NCBI RefSeq assembly: GCF_002263495.1
Contig: NZ_CP022753.1
Location: forward strand, 5,422,312 to 5,486,311
Length of the DNA: 64,000 nt
Origin: Nocardiopsis gilva YIM 90087
GTDB taxonomy: Bacteria > Actinomycetota > Actinomycetes > Streptosporangiales > Streptosporangiaceae
Direction: 5' to 3'
Positions 17,297-26,528 of the stretch are shown here, piece by piece (the first letter of the stretch is position 1; each line of letters opens with the position of its first letter). The notes below the pieces were generated by a model. That model did no database searches. It had not been told where the DNA came from and worked only from the letters and a program-made list of their open reading frames with translations. The position numbers and the translations under genes were made by a program.

Positions 17297-18415
17297 TCAG
17301 TCGTCCCTGACAACCGTGTTCAGGCGTTCCAGGGTGTCGCCGAACTCCGCCATGAACTCGTAGATGACCTGGGAGGTGGGCTTCACCCGGTTCAGGCTGC
17401 CCACGATCTGACCGACCGGGGACGGCGTGAGCCGGGGATGGCGGATCCGGCCGACCCGGCGCAGCGCGTCGGCGATCAGCATGAACTGCAGGGGCATGGG
17501 CAGTGCCCCGGGTGAGTCCGCGCCCTCCCACGCGTCGGTCCAGTCGTTGCGCAGCATGCGCGCGGGCTTGCCCGTCAGGGACCGCGACCGGACGGTGTCG
17601 CGCGAGGTGGCGCCGAGGATCTGCTCCAGGGATCCGGGCGGGGTGTCGGACTCCTCCGTGGCCAGCCAGACCGAGCCGGTCCACACCCCCTCGGCCCCCA
17701 ACGCCATGCCCGCGGCCATCTGCCGACCGCCCCCGATACCGCCCGCCGCGAGCACCGGCGCCGGAGCGACCGCGTCGACGATCTCGGGGACCAGCACCAT
17801 CGTGGCCACGTCTCCGGTGTGCCCGCCGGCCTCGGTGCCCTGGGCGACGATGACGTCGACGCCCACCTCGCGCTGCTTGCGCGCGTGGCGCACGCTTCCG
17901 GCGATCCCGGCGACGGGGACGCCGCAGGCGTTCGCCTGCCCGACCACGTCGGCGGGCGGCGCTCCCAGCGCGTTGGCCAGCAGGCCGATGGGGTGGCGCA
18001 GCGCGACCTCGACCTGCGGCCGCGCGGTGGCGTCGGTCCATCCGAGCAGGAAGTGCGCGGTGTCCGAGTGCGTGAGCTCAGGAACCCCGTGCCGGGCGAG
18101 CAGGTCGTTGACGAAGTGCCGGTGCTCGTCGGGGATGAACTCCGCCAGCCGGTCCCGCAGCCCCTCGCCATTGGCCGCGGCGAGGTCGGCCCCCTCGTAC
18201 ATGGCGGGCATGACGACATCGACGCCGTAGGGCCTGCCGCCCACGTGCTCGTCGATCCAGGTGAGTTCGTGTTCCAGTTCCTCGGGCGTGAAGTAGAGCG
18301 CACCGAGCACCCCCATGCCTCCGGCCCTGCTCACAGCGGCGACGACGTCACGGCAGTGGCTGAAGGCGAAGATCGGGAGGTCGATGCCGAACATCTCGGT
18401 CGCACGGGTTCGCAT
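17297..18415 (-). CDS. IpdC-like nitronate monooxygenase-family flavoprotein
   Basis: 372 residues, NPD/enoyl-reductase TIM barrel. FMN and phosphate-binding motifs are visible: FAFSHCRDVVAAVSRAGGMG, GVDVIVAQGTEAGGHTG, and VLAAGGIGGGRQMAAGMALGAEGVWTGS. The family also includes IpdC (Rv3553), an actinobacterial flavoprotein of steroid C/D-ring degradation. Context favours that role: a perfect KstR-type site lies 22 nt upstream of ATG 18415 and steroid side-chain genes are 8 kb away. A plain nitronate monooxygenase is the alternative. It stands alone between two GTTGATCTCGG palindromes. Cytoplasmic. Confidence 0.72.
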   Translation of the reverse strand: MRTRATEMFGIDLPIFAFSHCRDVVAAVSRAGGMGVLGALYFTPEELEHELTWIDEHVGGRPYGVDVVMPAMYEGADLAAANGEGLRDRLAEFIPDEHRHFVNDLLARHGVPELTHSDTAHFLLGWTDATARPQVEVALRHPIGLLANALGAPPADVVGQANACGVPVAGIAGSVRHARKQREVGVDVIVAQGTEAGGHTGDVATMVLVPEIVDAVAPAPVLAAGGIGGGRQMAAGMALGAEGVWTGSVWLATEESDTPPGSLEQILGATSRDTVRSRSLTGKPARMLRNDWTDAWEGADSPGALPMPLQFMLIADALRRVGRIRHPRLTPSPVGQIVGSLNRVKPTSQVIYEFMAEFGDTLERLNTVVRDD

Positions 18416-18436
18416 GCGGTCATGGAAACACGAAAC

Positions 18437-18450
18437 TGAAACACGTTCTA
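18437..18450. promoter_or_regulatory. KstR-type operator upstream of the IpdC-like gene
   Basis: TGAAACACGTTCTA fits TNNAACNNGTTNNA at every defined position, 22 nt before the start codon at 18415. KstR is the TetR repressor of cholesterol degradation in mycobacteria and rhodococci. The motif match is direct; binding is inferred. Confidence 0.65.
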
Positions 18451-18492
18451 GACACGCTCCACGAACTGTTTCCCCGAGTGCGCCCCTTCCCT

Positions 18493-18556
18493 CGTTGATC
18501 TCGGTGATATCGACCGAATACTCGCCGGTATTCGGTCGATATCACCGAGATCAACG
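18493..18556. repeat. GTTGATCTCGG palindrome, copy 2
   Basis: Perfect 28-bp arms (18493-18520 and 18529-18556) around an 8-nt loop CTCGCCGG. It begins CGTTGATCTCGG, like the other copies, but the inner arm (TGATATCGACCGAATA) differs. It lies 11 nt after the dprE2 stop and before the IpdC-like gene, two genes in the same direction, so it should terminate dprE2. Confidence 0.85.
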
Positions 18557-18567
18557 GACGAGGAGCG

Positions 18568-19392
18568 TCAGCGGGGCAGCCGTCGCCACACCGGCCGCGG
18601 CAGCACGCGCAGACCGGCGAACAGCAGCTGCAGCTTGCGCGGGACCCAGACGACGCAGGACCCCTTGCGCAGACCTTCGGCGACCGCCTCGGCGACCTGG
18701 CGGGCCGTCGCCGGGAAGGGCGCGGATGAGACGTGGGCGGACATGCGCGTGGGCACGTAGCCGGGCCGGACGATCATCACGCGGGCGCCGGTGCCGTGCA
18801 GGGAGTCGCCGAGCCCCTGGGCGAAGCCGTCCAGACCCGCCTTGGCCGCGCCGTAGACGAAGTTGGCGCGGCGCACCCGCACGCCGGCCACCGAGGAGAT
18901 GACCACGAAGGTCCCGTGTCCCTGCTCCTTGAGCCGGGCGGCCACGGCGATGCCGGCGGAGACGTGCCCGGTGAAGTTGGCCGTGGCGGCGTCGGCGGCG
19001 GCCACCGGGTCGGTGTCGAAGACGGCCTGCTCGCCGAGGACGCCGAAGGCGTCGATGACGGCGTCAAGGTCGCCGACGAGCTTCACGGCCTCGGCGACCG
19101 CGTCGGCGTGGGTGTCGGGACGGGCGGCGTCGAAGTCGATCGTGTGGACCGCGGAGGCGCCCAGGGAGAGCAGCCGTTCGGCGGCCTTCTTTTCGATGCC
19201 CTGGCTCTCCGGCCCCCCGTCCTCCTCGATGTCCGCGGCACCGTGCTCGCCCTCCTCGCTCGGGGCGGGCCGGGCCGCCAGCACGACCTTGCGGGCGCCG
19301 TCGCGGACCAGGCGTTCCACGATGGTCAGCCCGATCTCGCTCCGGCCGCCCAGGAGGAGGACCGTGTCCACCGTCCCCACCGCGTTCCGCAT
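18568..19392 (-). CDS. dprE2: DprE2, decaprenylphosphoryl-2-keto-ribose reductase
   Basis: 274-residue short-chain dehydrogenase. The NAD(P)H-binding segment is TVLLLGGRSEIGLTI, the active site is VISSVAG with YGAAKAGLDGF, and the C-terminus IVRPGYVPTRM to WVPRKLQLLFAGLRVLPRPVWRRLPR matches DprE2. With DprE1 it epimerises decaprenyl-phosphoryl-ribose to the arabinose donor DPA. It has an acidic insertion around residues 43-65 compared with the 254-residue mycobacterial enzyme. ATG 19392 has GAGGAGG upstream. Unlike mycobacteria it is not next to dprE1, which lies 8.2 kb away in this window. The family call is strong; orthology is inferred from motifs and the presence of dprE1 and ubiA. Confidence 0.82.
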   Translation of the reverse strand: MRNAVGTVDTVLLLGGRSEIGLTIVERLVRDGARKVVLAARPAPSEEGEHGAADIEEDGGPESQGIEKKAAERLLSLGASAVHTIDFDAARPDTHADAVAEAVKLVGDLDAVIDAFGVLGEQAVFDTDPVAAADAATANFTGHVSAGIAVAARLKEQGHGTFVVISSVAGVRVRRANFVYGAAKAGLDGFAQGLGDSLHGTGARVMIVRPGYVPTRMSAHVSSAPFPATARQVAEAVAEGLRKGSCVVWVPRKLQLLFAGLRVLPRPVWRRLPR

Positions 19393-19474
19393 GCGCTCCT
19401 CCTCGTCCGGGATCTTGGACGTAGCTTCCCAAACCGCGCGGGCCGGGGGAAGAGTCGGCCGCGAAAACCGCGTG

Positions 19475-20038
19475 TCAGCGACGGCCGTGGCGCACCTTGA
19501 CCGAGCCGTACGTGATGTGGCCGCTGATCCGGACGTGAAGCGCTCCCGGCTCGGCGCGCTCCGGGACGCGGGAGCGGACGGCGCCGTAGTCGCTTGTGAG
19601 TCCGTCGAGATCGGCCGAGGCGCCGCGCGGGAGGGTGATCAGCACGCTCCCGCTTCGCATCGAGACTTCGATGTCGACCACCGGGTGGGGGATGGTGGCC
19701 TCGGTCAGGTCCAGACGCACCGATCCGGCCTCGGAGCTGACCTTGAGGCGGCGTGGGACGACCCAGTCACCTTTGCGCCTGATCACTCCGCTGCGCTGGC
19801 GCAGTTCGACGGTCTCGGGGCGAGCGGGGACCACGTCGAGCGCGCCGGGCAGGTCGTGCAGCAGCGCCCGCAGCTCGTCGTCGAATGTGGACTGGTAGGC
19901 GGCGGTGGAACGGTCGTTGAACTCGTCGAGGGTGAGGCGCCCATCGGCGTAGGCCTGGCTGATGTGGCGCACGACCTGTTCCCGCTCGGCGTCGGAGACA
20001 CGTTGGCGGGGCGAGGGCGATCCGGGCAGCGACTCCAT
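19475..20038 (-). CDS. DUF1707 (SHOCT-like) domain protein
   Basis: 187 residues. The N-terminal DUF1707 domain reads RVSDAEREQVVRHISQAYAD and GRLTLDEFNDRSTAAYQS, the typical short helical module of actinobacteria. It is followed by a beta-rich domain with DLTEATIPHPVVDIEVSMRSG and VLITLPRGASADLDG, resembling the cell-wall-active antibiotic response/LiaF-type C-terminal fold. No membrane helix or signal peptide. ATG 20038 is chosen where DUF1707 similarity begins, although its ribosome site is weak. It diverges from a small membrane gene. DUF1707 proteins are often linked to envelope stress; function here unknown. Confidence 0.72.
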   Translation of the reverse strand: MESLPGSPSPRQRVSDAEREQVVRHISQAYADGRLTLDEFNDRSTAAYQSTFDDELRALLHDLPGALDVVPARPETVELRQRSGVIRRKGDWVVPRRLKVSSEAGSVRLDLTEATIPHPVVDIEVSMRSGSVLITLPRGASADLDGLTSDYGAVRSRVPERAEPGALHVRISGHITYGSVKVRHGRR

Positions 20039-20203
20039 GCAGGCAGCGTATCCAGGGCGCGCTGGCGCGTTGATGCAATTGCTTATGAGCAATCCCGAAG
20101 TCCGCTCACGGGAGGACTGGGGGCGCTTACTCCGGGTAGGGGGTGGACGGCGCATCTATATCCCGCGGAATAAGGTGACACAACCGAATAGCAGGAGGCC
20201 TTC

Positions 20204-20569
20204 GTGGTCGGATTCGCTGTCGTCTGCTTGACCGGTGCCGCACTGACCGCGGCCGTCCTGATTGTCGTCCGCACGAGGCGGCGTCGGGGCGGTTCCACCC
20301 CCGTGGTCCTCCCCCGCAGGACCGAGGCCGAGAGCGGAGACGAGGCCTGGTACCACGTCCACCGGGCGTTCGCTCCGTGTTCCTCCTGGATGGCCGGGAT
20401 CATCGTGGTCACCGCCCTGCTCGCGGGCACGGTCCCCGTGGAGGTGCTGGAACTGTCCGTCCTGCTGATCCTGACGGGATCGGTCGCCGTCACGTTCATC
20501 TGGAGCGTGATGGCCCCGCGCAGCCCGCTCCACCGCCGCCCCTATGAGTACGAGGACCACTGGGACTGA
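20204..20569 (+). CDS. Small integral membrane protein, unknown
   Basis: 121 residues from GTG 20204, five bases after AGGAGG. Helices at about 2-22 (VGFAVVCLTGAALTAAVLIVV), 60-80 and 83-103, with a basic RTRRRRGG after the first and a C-terminal tail RRPYEYEDHWD. No family recognised. It diverges from the DUF1707 gene across a 165-nt AT-richer gap and is followed by the convergent response-regulator gene. The ribosome site, codon bias and helix pattern support a real gene. Confidence 0.6.
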   Translation: MVGFAVVCLTGAALTAAVLIVVRTRRRRGGSTPVVLPRRTEAESGDEAWYHVHRAFAPCSSWMAGIIVVTALLAGTVPVEVLELSVLLILTGSVAVTFIWSVMAPRSPLHRRPYEYEDHWD

Positions 20570-20654
20570 CGCCGCGGCCGACCGCGCTCCCTGACCGGTG
20601 TCCTGAACTTCCGGGGTCTCACCCCCGACGCGGGCCGCGCAGGCGGTGGCCGAC

Positions 20655-21350
20655 TCAGGCCCGCGGCGGGCCGATCCAGTGGAAGCGGCGCTCGGGGCGC
20701 CCGGCGGTGCCGTAGCGCAGCCGCACCTCGGCCTTGCCTTCCTGGACGAAGAACTCCAGGTAGCGGCGGGCGCTCACGCGCGCCAGTCCGGTGAGCTCGG
20801 CGCACTCCGATGCCGACACCTCGCCCGCGCGGCTCAGTTCCCGCTCGACGAGCCGGGCCGACTCCGGTGTGAGCCCCTTGGGCATGTCCCGGGCGCTCGA
20901 TTCGGTGGCGCTGGGCACCGACCGCCCGAAGACGCGGTCCACATCGGTCTGGCGCGGGGCGCCGCCGTCCGCGAGGATCCGGCGCGTCTCCTGGTAGCGC
21001 AGCAGCCGGTCGCGCAGGGTCTCGGCGTCGAAGGGCTTGATCACGTAACTCACCGCGCCGCCCTGCAGTGCCTGGCGCACCGTCGCGGCATCCCGCGCCG
21101 CCGTGATGATCAGGGCGTCCACCTCCGGGCCGCCGCCCGCGCGCAGCCGCCGCAGGACCTCGGTACCGGGCATGTCGGGGAGGTAGATGTCCAGCAGCAG
21201 CAGGTCGGGGCGGAGCTCCGCGGTGAGGTCCAGCGCCTCGGCGGCGGTGCGCGCCTCGCCCACCACGGTGAACCCCGGGACCCGTTCCACGAGCTTGCGG
21301 TGGACCTGGGCGACCATGAAGTCGTCATCGACGACCAGCACCCGGATCAC
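20655..21350 (-). CDS. CitB/DcuR-type response regulator
   Basis: 231 residues. The receiver domain MIRVLVVDDDFMVAQVHRKL carries the phospho-acceptor Asp54 (LLLLDIYLP) and the conserved Lys in VIKPFDAETL. The C-terminal half holds a helix-turn-helix (SASECAELTGLARVSARRYL), as in the CitB/DcuR/MalR family. GTG 21350 overlaps the kinase stop (GTGA). It probably controls the divergent tricarboxylate transporter operon in response to an external organic acid sensed by the partner kinase. Cytoplasmic DNA-binding protein; the regulatory link is inferred from gene order. Confidence 0.88.
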   Translation of the reverse strand: MIRVLVVDDDFMVAQVHRKLVERVPGFTVVGEARTAAEALDLTAELRPDLLLLDIYLPDMPGTEVLRRLRAGGGPEVDALIITAARDAATVRQALQGGAVSYVIKPFDAETLRDRLLRYQETRRILADGGAPRQTDVDRVFGRSVPSATESSARDMPKGLTPESARLVERELSRAGEVSASECAELTGLARVSARRYLEFFVQEGKAEVRLRYGTAGRPERRFHWIGPPRA

Positions 21351-23089
21351 GGTCGGCTCCCTTCCTCTCCAACGTCGGCCGCTGTGTCCCCCGCCCCGTA
21401 GGGCAGGCGGGCGGTGAACTCCGAGCCCGTCACGTCGACGCCGCCGCCCCGGCGAGCGCACACGAGTCGGACCAGTGCGAGCCCGACGCCGCGCCCGGAG
21501 GCGCGTCCGGGGACGGCCCCGCTGTGCGCCGACTCGTGGTCGCGCGGGCCTTTGGTGCTGAACCCGGTGCGGAACACCTGCTCGGCCAGCTCCGTGGGCA
21601 CACCCGCACCTGAGTCGCGCACCCGGACCCGCACGGCGTTCGCCGACGCCGCGGACGCCGTCTCGGCAGAGGCGCCGTCCCCTTCATCCTCATCGACGTC
21701 CACCACCTCCTCGGCGCCCTCGGCCTCCTCGGTCAGCTCCACCTCGACCCACGACCCATCGTCGCCCCTGATGGCGTCCAGAGCGTTGTCGACGAGGTTG
21801 CCGACGACCGTGACCAGGTCGGACGACAGGCCTTCGTCATGGAGGCCGAGGTCGGTCGCGTCCGAAACAAGCAGCCTGCTGCCCTGCTCGGCGGCGAGGC
21901 TCGCCTTGGCGATGAGCAGCGCGGCCACCGAGGGGTCGACGACCCGCGATGCCACATCCTCGGTCAGCCGGGCCCGCGCCCCGCCGATCCGGTTCACGTA
22001 CCGCCCGACCTCCTCATACTCCTCCAGCTCCAGCAGCCCGGCGATGACGTGCAGCCGGTTGCTGAACTCGTGCGCCTGGGCGCGCAGTGCCTCGGTGGAG
22101 GTGCGGCTCGCGTCGAGTTCGTGCCGCAGCGCGACCAGGGCGGTGCGGTCGCGCATCGTGGTGACCGAGCCGATGGGACGGTCCCGGTAGTACAGCGGCA
22201 TGCGGTTGAGGGTGACCAGGCGGTTGTTCATCAGCACCACCCGGTCGGGCTCCTGGACCCGGTCGGTGAACGCGTCGACCAGGTCGGGGGCGACGCCCAG
22301 GTCCGCCAGGCGGCGGCCCTCCGCATTCGGCGGAAGACGCAGCAGCTCGGCCGCGGTGTCGTTGACCAGCGTGACCCGGTCCTCCGCGTCGAGACCGAGC
22401 ACGCCCTCCTTGATTCCGCGCAGCATGGCCTCGCGGTGTTCGGCCAGGCGGGTGATCTCCCCGGGTTCCAGGCCCAGGGTCTGGCGCTTGACCCGGCGTG
22501 CGAGCAACAGGGAGCCCGCGACGCCCAGGACCGAGGCGATGCCGAGGTAGACCAGCAGCGTGGGCGCGGCGGTGGCGAGCCGCTCGATCGGGCCGGGGTA
22601 GTCGCGTCCGGCCGCGACGAAGCCGAGGATGTCGCCGTCCTTCCCGATCACGGGGACGTGGGCGGCCAGTACCTGCCGTCCGCCGATGTCGGTGACCCCG
22701 GTCCAGGAGCGCCCGTCGAGGACGTCGCTGTCCCCCATGTCGATCTCCCGCCCGATGCGGCGCGGGTCGACGGCGGTCAGGGCGCGCCGGTCGGAACGCG
22801 CCACGACGAGGTGGTCGGCACCGGCGAGGCTGCGCACGCCCTCGGCCGTGGGCTGCAGTATGCCCTCGCGGCGCTGGTCCCGGAGCCCGACGCGCACCGT
22901 GTCCATCGAGGCCGCCGTCTCCGCGACGGCCTGCATGCGACGCCCCTCGGTCCGCCGGAAGCCCGCGTCGGCCTGGGCCAGTGACACGCCCGCGACCGCG
23001 AACAGCACGACCACGACGATCACCAGCTGCAGGGCGAGGAACTGACCGGCCAGGGTCGGCCGCGCCAGTCGGGCCAGCGGTGGACGCAC
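21347..23089 (-). CDS. CitA/DcuS-type sensor histidine kinase
   Basis: 580 residues from GTG 23089 (GGGGGAG upstream). TM1 about 15-38, an extracytoplasmic Cache/PAS-like sensor to about 168, TM2 171-197, a cytoplasmic PAS at about 205-315, H-box AQAHEFSNRLHVIAGLLEL with His340, then HATPase motifs VVGNLVDNALDAI and VRDSGAGVP, GRGVGLALVR. This is the layout of citrate/C4-dicarboxylate sensors. An acidic insertion (EEVVDVDEDEGDG) splits the ATPase domain. It diverges from tctC across 231 nt, as in TctDE-type systems, so a tricarboxylate or similar acid is the likely ligand; the identity is inferred. Confidence 0.88.
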   Translation of the reverse strand: MRPPLARLARPTLAGQFLALQLVIVVVVLFAVAGVSLAQADAGFRRTEGRRMQAVAETAASMDTVRVGLRDQRREGILQPTAEGVRSLAGADHLVVARSDRRALTAVDPRRIGREIDMGDSDVLDGRSWTGVTDIGGRQVLAAHVPVIGKDGDILGFVAAGRDYPGPIERLATAAPTLLVYLGIASVLGVAGSLLLARRVKRQTLGLEPGEITRLAEHREAMLRGIKEGVLGLDAEDRVTLVNDTAAELLRLPPNAEGRRLADLGVAPDLVDAFTDRVQEPDRVVLMNNRLVTLNRMPLYYRDRPIGSVTTMRDRTALVALRHELDASRTSTEALRAQAHEFSNRLHVIAGLLELEEYEEVGRYVNRIGGARARLTEDVASRVVDPSVAALLIAKASLAAEQGSRLLVSDATDLGLHDEGLSSDLVTVVGNLVDNALDAIRGDDGSWVEVELTEEAEGAEEVVDVDEDEGDGASAETASAASANAVRVRVRDSGAGVPTELAEQVFRTGFSTKGPRDHESAHSGAVPGRASGRGVGLALVRLVCARRGGGVDVTGSEFTARLPYGAGDTAADVGEEGSRP

Positions 23090-23320
23090 CGGGGCTCCCC
23101 CTCTCGGCCGAAGCGGTGATGATGCGTCATCGTCGCACGTGGTCGGTGTGCGGGACGGCGGCAGGGGTCGTGACCACTACGACCGAAACGTCCACTACCA
23201 CCAATGCCCGCATAACCGACATAACGCTTTTCGCCCCCGTTGCCCGCTGTTTTCATGTGCGTTACGTCACGTCGGCCCAGCCGGCGGAATCCCCCGTACC
23301 CCCTGTTCACGGAGGCGCAC
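23090..23320. promoter_or_regulatory. Divergent promoter region between sensor kinase and tct operon
   Basis: 231 nt without a gene. It contains an AT-richer core (about 23160-23260) and short dyads such as GATGATGCGTCATC near 23117-23130, where the response regulator could bind. GGAGG at 23311 precedes ATG 23321. The exact operator cannot be fixed by eye. Confidence 0.45.
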
Positions 23321-24394
23321 ATGTTCCGCGCACGTCCCGCCGCCCCATCCACCGCGGCCACGCCCACCTCTGCCGCGAGCCGAGCCGCGGCCGGTGCCGC
23401 CGCCTGCGTCGGCCTCGCGCTCGTGGCCACCGCCTGCGGCTCCGGCGGCGGGCAGAACGCCGACGGCCCCTGGGCCCCGACCCGCCCGATCGAGATCGTC
23501 GCACCGGCGGCCACCGGCGGTGGATGGGACACGCTGGCCCGCACCAGCTCCCGCGTCCTGGAGGAGGAAGGCCTGGTCGACAAGCCGATCCAGGTGGTGA
23601 ACAAGCCCGGCGGCGGGGGCGCCATCGGCTGGGCCTATGTGGCCGCCACGCCGGACGACCCGCACCGGCTGTTCGTGACGAGCCCGCCCATGACGCTCGT
23701 GCCGCTCACCGACGACTCCACCTACGACCACGAGGACTTCACCCCGATCGCGCGGCTGAGCACCGGCTACATGGCCTACCTGGTTCCGGCCGACTCCCCG
23801 TTGAAAACCTTCGACGACCTCGTCGAGGCGATGCGCGAGGACCCCGGCGAGATCTCGGTGGCCGGCGGCTCCTCACCGGGCAGCATGGACCACGTCGCCC
23901 TGGCCGGAGCCGTCGACGCCGCGGGCCTCGACCCGAAGGACCTCAACTACGTGCCCTTCGACGGCGGCGGCGAGGCGCTGGCCCAGGCCCTCGGCGGCCA
24001 CGTGGACGCGGCCGTGACCGGCGCCTCCGAGGCGACCGGACTGGTGGAATCGGGCGACCTGCGGGCGCTGGCGGTCTCGTCGCCGGAGCGGGTGGAGACC
24101 CTGCCCGACGTCCCCACGCTCACAGAGGAAGGCGTCGACTACACGTTCGACATCTGGCGCGGCGTGATGGGTCCCGGCGGCATGACCGACGACCAGGTCG
24201 CCTACTACGAGAAGGCGTTCGCGGACATGGCCGAGAAGGACAGCTGGAAGACCGAGACCCGCAAGCTGGGGTGGGTCGACTCCTACATGGGCAGTGAGGA
24301 CTTCGGCGCGTTCCTCGACCAGAGCCGTGCGGAGTCCGCCCAGATCCTGAGCGAGGTCGGGCTGCGCAAGGACGAGGGCGGGACCCAGTCATGA
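23321..24394 (+). CDS. tctC: Tripartite tricarboxylate transporter binding lipoprotein TctC (first copy)
   Basis: 357 residues. Lipoprotein signal with lipobox VATAC, acylated Cys39. The TctC/BugD fold is shown by RPIEIVAPAATGGGWDTLAR, VNKPGGGGAIGW, VAGGSSPGSMDHVALAG and LREDVPTL-like blocks. It captures tricarboxylates or related acids outside the membrane and delivers them to TctAB. ATG 23321 follows GGAGG. Its stop overlaps tctB (ATGA). A second binding protein is encoded at the other end of the operon. Ligand not predictable from the sequence. Confidence 0.88.
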   Translation: MFRARPAAPSTAATPTSAASRAAAGAAACVGLALVATACGSGGGQNADGPWAPTRPIEIVAPAATGGGWDTLARTSSRVLEEEGLVDKPIQVVNKPGGGGAIGWAYVAATPDDPHRLFVTSPPMTLVPLTDDSTYDHEDFTPIARLSTGYMAYLVPADSPLKTFDDLVEAMREDPGEISVAGGSSPGSMDHVALAGAVDAAGLDPKDLNYVPFDGGGEALAQALGGHVDAAVTGASEATGLVESGDLRALAVSSPERVETLPDVPTLTEEGVDYTFDIWRGVMGPGGMTDDQVAYYEKAFADMAEKDSWKTETRKLGWVDSYMGSEDFGAFLDQSRAESAQILSEVGLRKDEGGTQS

Positions 24395-24921
24395 CGCCCT
24401 TCCGCTTCTCCAACCGCGCGGTGGCGGTGGTGGTCGGCCTGATCGCCGCGGGCTACCTGGCGCTCGCCTTCCAGCTGCCGGACTTCACCGCCGTGAGCGT
24501 CCCGGTCCAGCCCGCGACGCTGCCCCGCTGGCTCGGGGTGTTCCTGCTCGTCCTGGCCGCTCTGCTCTTCTTCCAGCGCACACCTCCCGAGGAGGACGGC
24601 GGACCCGGCGGGACCGCCGCGCCGACAGCCTCCGGCACGGACACGACGGGGCCCGAAGGGGGCACCCGCCTGGGCCGCCTCGCCGACAGCCGGCTCGAAC
24701 TCGCCCTCTTCGCGTCCTCGATCGCCGTCTACATCGCGCTGCTCGAACCGGTCGGGTTCCTCATCTCCACGACCGTCTACATCGCCGCCGTGACCGCCTA
24801 CCTGGGCTACCGCCGCCACTGGGTGACGGGGCTGGTGAGCGTCGGCGTCGCGGCCGGGCTGTACTTCCTCATGTCCGACTTCCTCAACGTGGCGCTGCCC
24901 GCCGGGCCGCTTCCGTTCTGA
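24391..24921 (+). CDS. tctB: Tripartite tricarboxylate transporter small membrane subunit TctB
   Basis: 176 residues, DUF1468/TctB family, with four predicted helices: VAVVVGLIAAGYLALAF, LGVFLLVLAALLFF, LALFASSIAVYIALLEPVGF to TTVYIAAVTAYLGY, and VSVGVAAGLYFLMSDFLNV. A Pro/Gly/Thr-rich loop (about 65-92) joins helices 2 and 3. The start overlaps the tctC stop by four bases. It forms the permease with TctA in the cytoplasmic membrane. Confidence 0.88.
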   Translation: MTPFRFSNRAVAVVVGLIAAGYLALAFQLPDFTAVSVPVQPATLPRWLGVFLLVLAALLFFQRTPPEEDGGPGGTAAPTASGTDTTGPEGGTRLGRLADSRLELALFASSIAVYIALLEPVGFLISTTVYIAAVTAYLGYRRHWVTGLVSVGVAAGLYFLMSDFLNVALPAGPLPF

Positions 24922-24946
24922 TCCCCTCCTGACCCGCGGAGCCACC

Positions 24947-26512
24947 ATGGAAATGCTCAGTCACATCGGCTACGGGTTCGGGATCGCGTTCGCCCCGGAG
25001 AGCCTGCTGTTCGTCCTGATCGGCGTGCTCGCCGGGACGATCATCGGCATCCTGCCCGGCCTCGGCCCGATGAGCGCGATCGCGCTGATGATCCCGATCG
25101 CCTTCGGCATGGACCCGACCACGGCCATCATCATGCTCGCGGGCGTCTACTACGGCGCCATCTTCGGCGGGTCCACCTCGTCGATCCTGCTGAACGCGCC
25201 CGGCGTGGCCGGAACGGTCGCGACCTCGTTCGACGGCTACCCGATGGCGCGCCAAGGCAAGGCGGGCAAGGCCCTGGCCATCGCCGCCATCGCCTCCTTC
25301 GTCGGCGGCACGGTCGGCGTCGTGCTGCTCATGCTGATCGCCCCGACGCTCGCGAAGTTCGCGGTCAGCTTCGGCCCGGCCGAGTACTTCGCGCTCATGG
25401 CCCTCGGCCTCACCGCCGTGGTGTCCCTGGGCGGGAAGAACCTGGTCAAGGGGCTCATCGCCGCGGTGATCGGGGTGATGATCTCGCTGATCGGGATCGA
25501 CTCCCAGACCTCCACGCCGCGTTTCACCTTCGACCTGCCGGAGCTGTACGAGGGCGTCGAGTTCCTCATCGTTGCCCTGGGTGTGTTCGCGTTGGCCGAG
25601 GTCTTCGCGCTGCTGGCCCGACGCGGGCTCGGCGGCGCCGACGGCACCGTGTCGTCGCTGCGGCTCAGCCGGTCCGACGTCAAGGCCATGGCCCCGGCCA
25701 CGGGGCGCGGTTCCCTGCTGGGTTTCTTCACCGGCGTGCTGCCCGGCGCCGGGGCGACGGTGGCGTCGTTCCTCGCCTACTCCTCGGAGAAGCGCATCGC
25801 CAAGGACGGCCACACGTTCGGAACCGGGAACGTGAAGGGCGTCGCCGCCCCCGAGTCCGCCAACAACGCGGCGGCCGTGGGCTCCTTCGTCCCGCTGCTC
25901 ACCCTGGGTGTACCGGGTTCGGGCACCACCGCGATCCTGCTCGGCGCGCTGCTGGTGCTCGGCGTACAGCCCGGCCCGCTGATGCTGACCGACCGCCCCG
26001 ACGTGTTCTGGGGAGTGGTGGCCAGCATGTACGTGGGCAACATCGTGCTGCTGGTCCTCAACCTGCCGCTCATCCCGGTCTTCGCGAAAGTCCTCAAGAC
26101 GCCCAAGGCGGTGCTGTTGCCCCTGGTCGTCGTGTTCTGCGTGGTCGGCGTGTACGGTTTGAGCTTCAGCGTGTTCGACCTGTGGCTGCTGCTCGGCTTC
26201 GGGGTCGTGGGGTACCTGATGCGGCAGAACGGCTTCCCCGCGGCACCGCTGATCCTCGGGCTGATCCTGGGCGGCATGATGGAGCGCTCGATGCGCCAGG
26301 CGCTGCAGATCTCCTCGGGCGACTGGTCCACGTTCGTGACGTCGCCGGTGTCGGGCGTCCTGCTGGGCCTGGCCGTGCTGGCGGTCGCGGGTCCGCTGAT
26401 CGCGCGAACGCGGCGCGGGCGCGGCACCGCGGAAACGGCGCCCCCTGCCCCGGTCTCCGCGAGCGACGACGGCGGGCACGACGCGGACGCCGACGCCGTT
26501 CGCGGACGGTAG
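24947..26512 (+). CDS. tctA: Tripartite tricarboxylate transporter large permease TctA
   Basis: 521 residues, polytopic. Hallmark segments are GTIIGILPGLGPMSAIALMIP, GVYYGAIFGGSTSSILLNAPG, GFFTGVLPGAGATVASFLAY and LGVPGSGTTAILLGALLVLG; the repeated glycine-rich re-entrant motifs form the substrate path. About 12 helices. It imports a tricarboxylate or similar acid driven by ion gradients, with TctB and a TctC. ATG 24947 comes 25 nt after tctB. The C-terminal 35 residues are hydrophilic and Asp-rich. Confidence 0.92.
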   Translation: MEMLSHIGYGFGIAFAPESLLFVLIGVLAGTIIGILPGLGPMSAIALMIPIAFGMDPTTAIIMLAGVYYGAIFGGSTSSILLNAPGVAGTVATSFDGYPMARQGKAGKALAIAAIASFVGGTVGVVLLMLIAPTLAKFAVSFGPAEYFALMALGLTAVVSLGGKNLVKGLIAAVIGVMISLIGIDSQTSTPRFTFDLPELYEGVEFLIVALGVFALAEVFALLARRGLGGADGTVSSLRLSRSDVKAMAPATGRGSLLGFFTGVLPGAGATVASFLAYSSEKRIAKDGHTFGTGNVKGVAAPESANNAAAVGSFVPLLTLGVPGSGTTAILLGALLVLGVQPGPLMLTDRPDVFWGVVASMYVGNIVLLVLNLPLIPVFAKVLKTPKAVLLPLVVVFCVVGVYGLSFSVFDLWLLLGFGVVGYLMRQNGFPAAPLILGLILGGMMERSMRQALQISSGDWSTFVTSPVSGVLLGLAVLAVAGPLIARTRRGRGTAETAPPAPVSASDDGGHDADADAVRGR

Positions 26513-26528
26513 GGAGGTCGACCGAGCG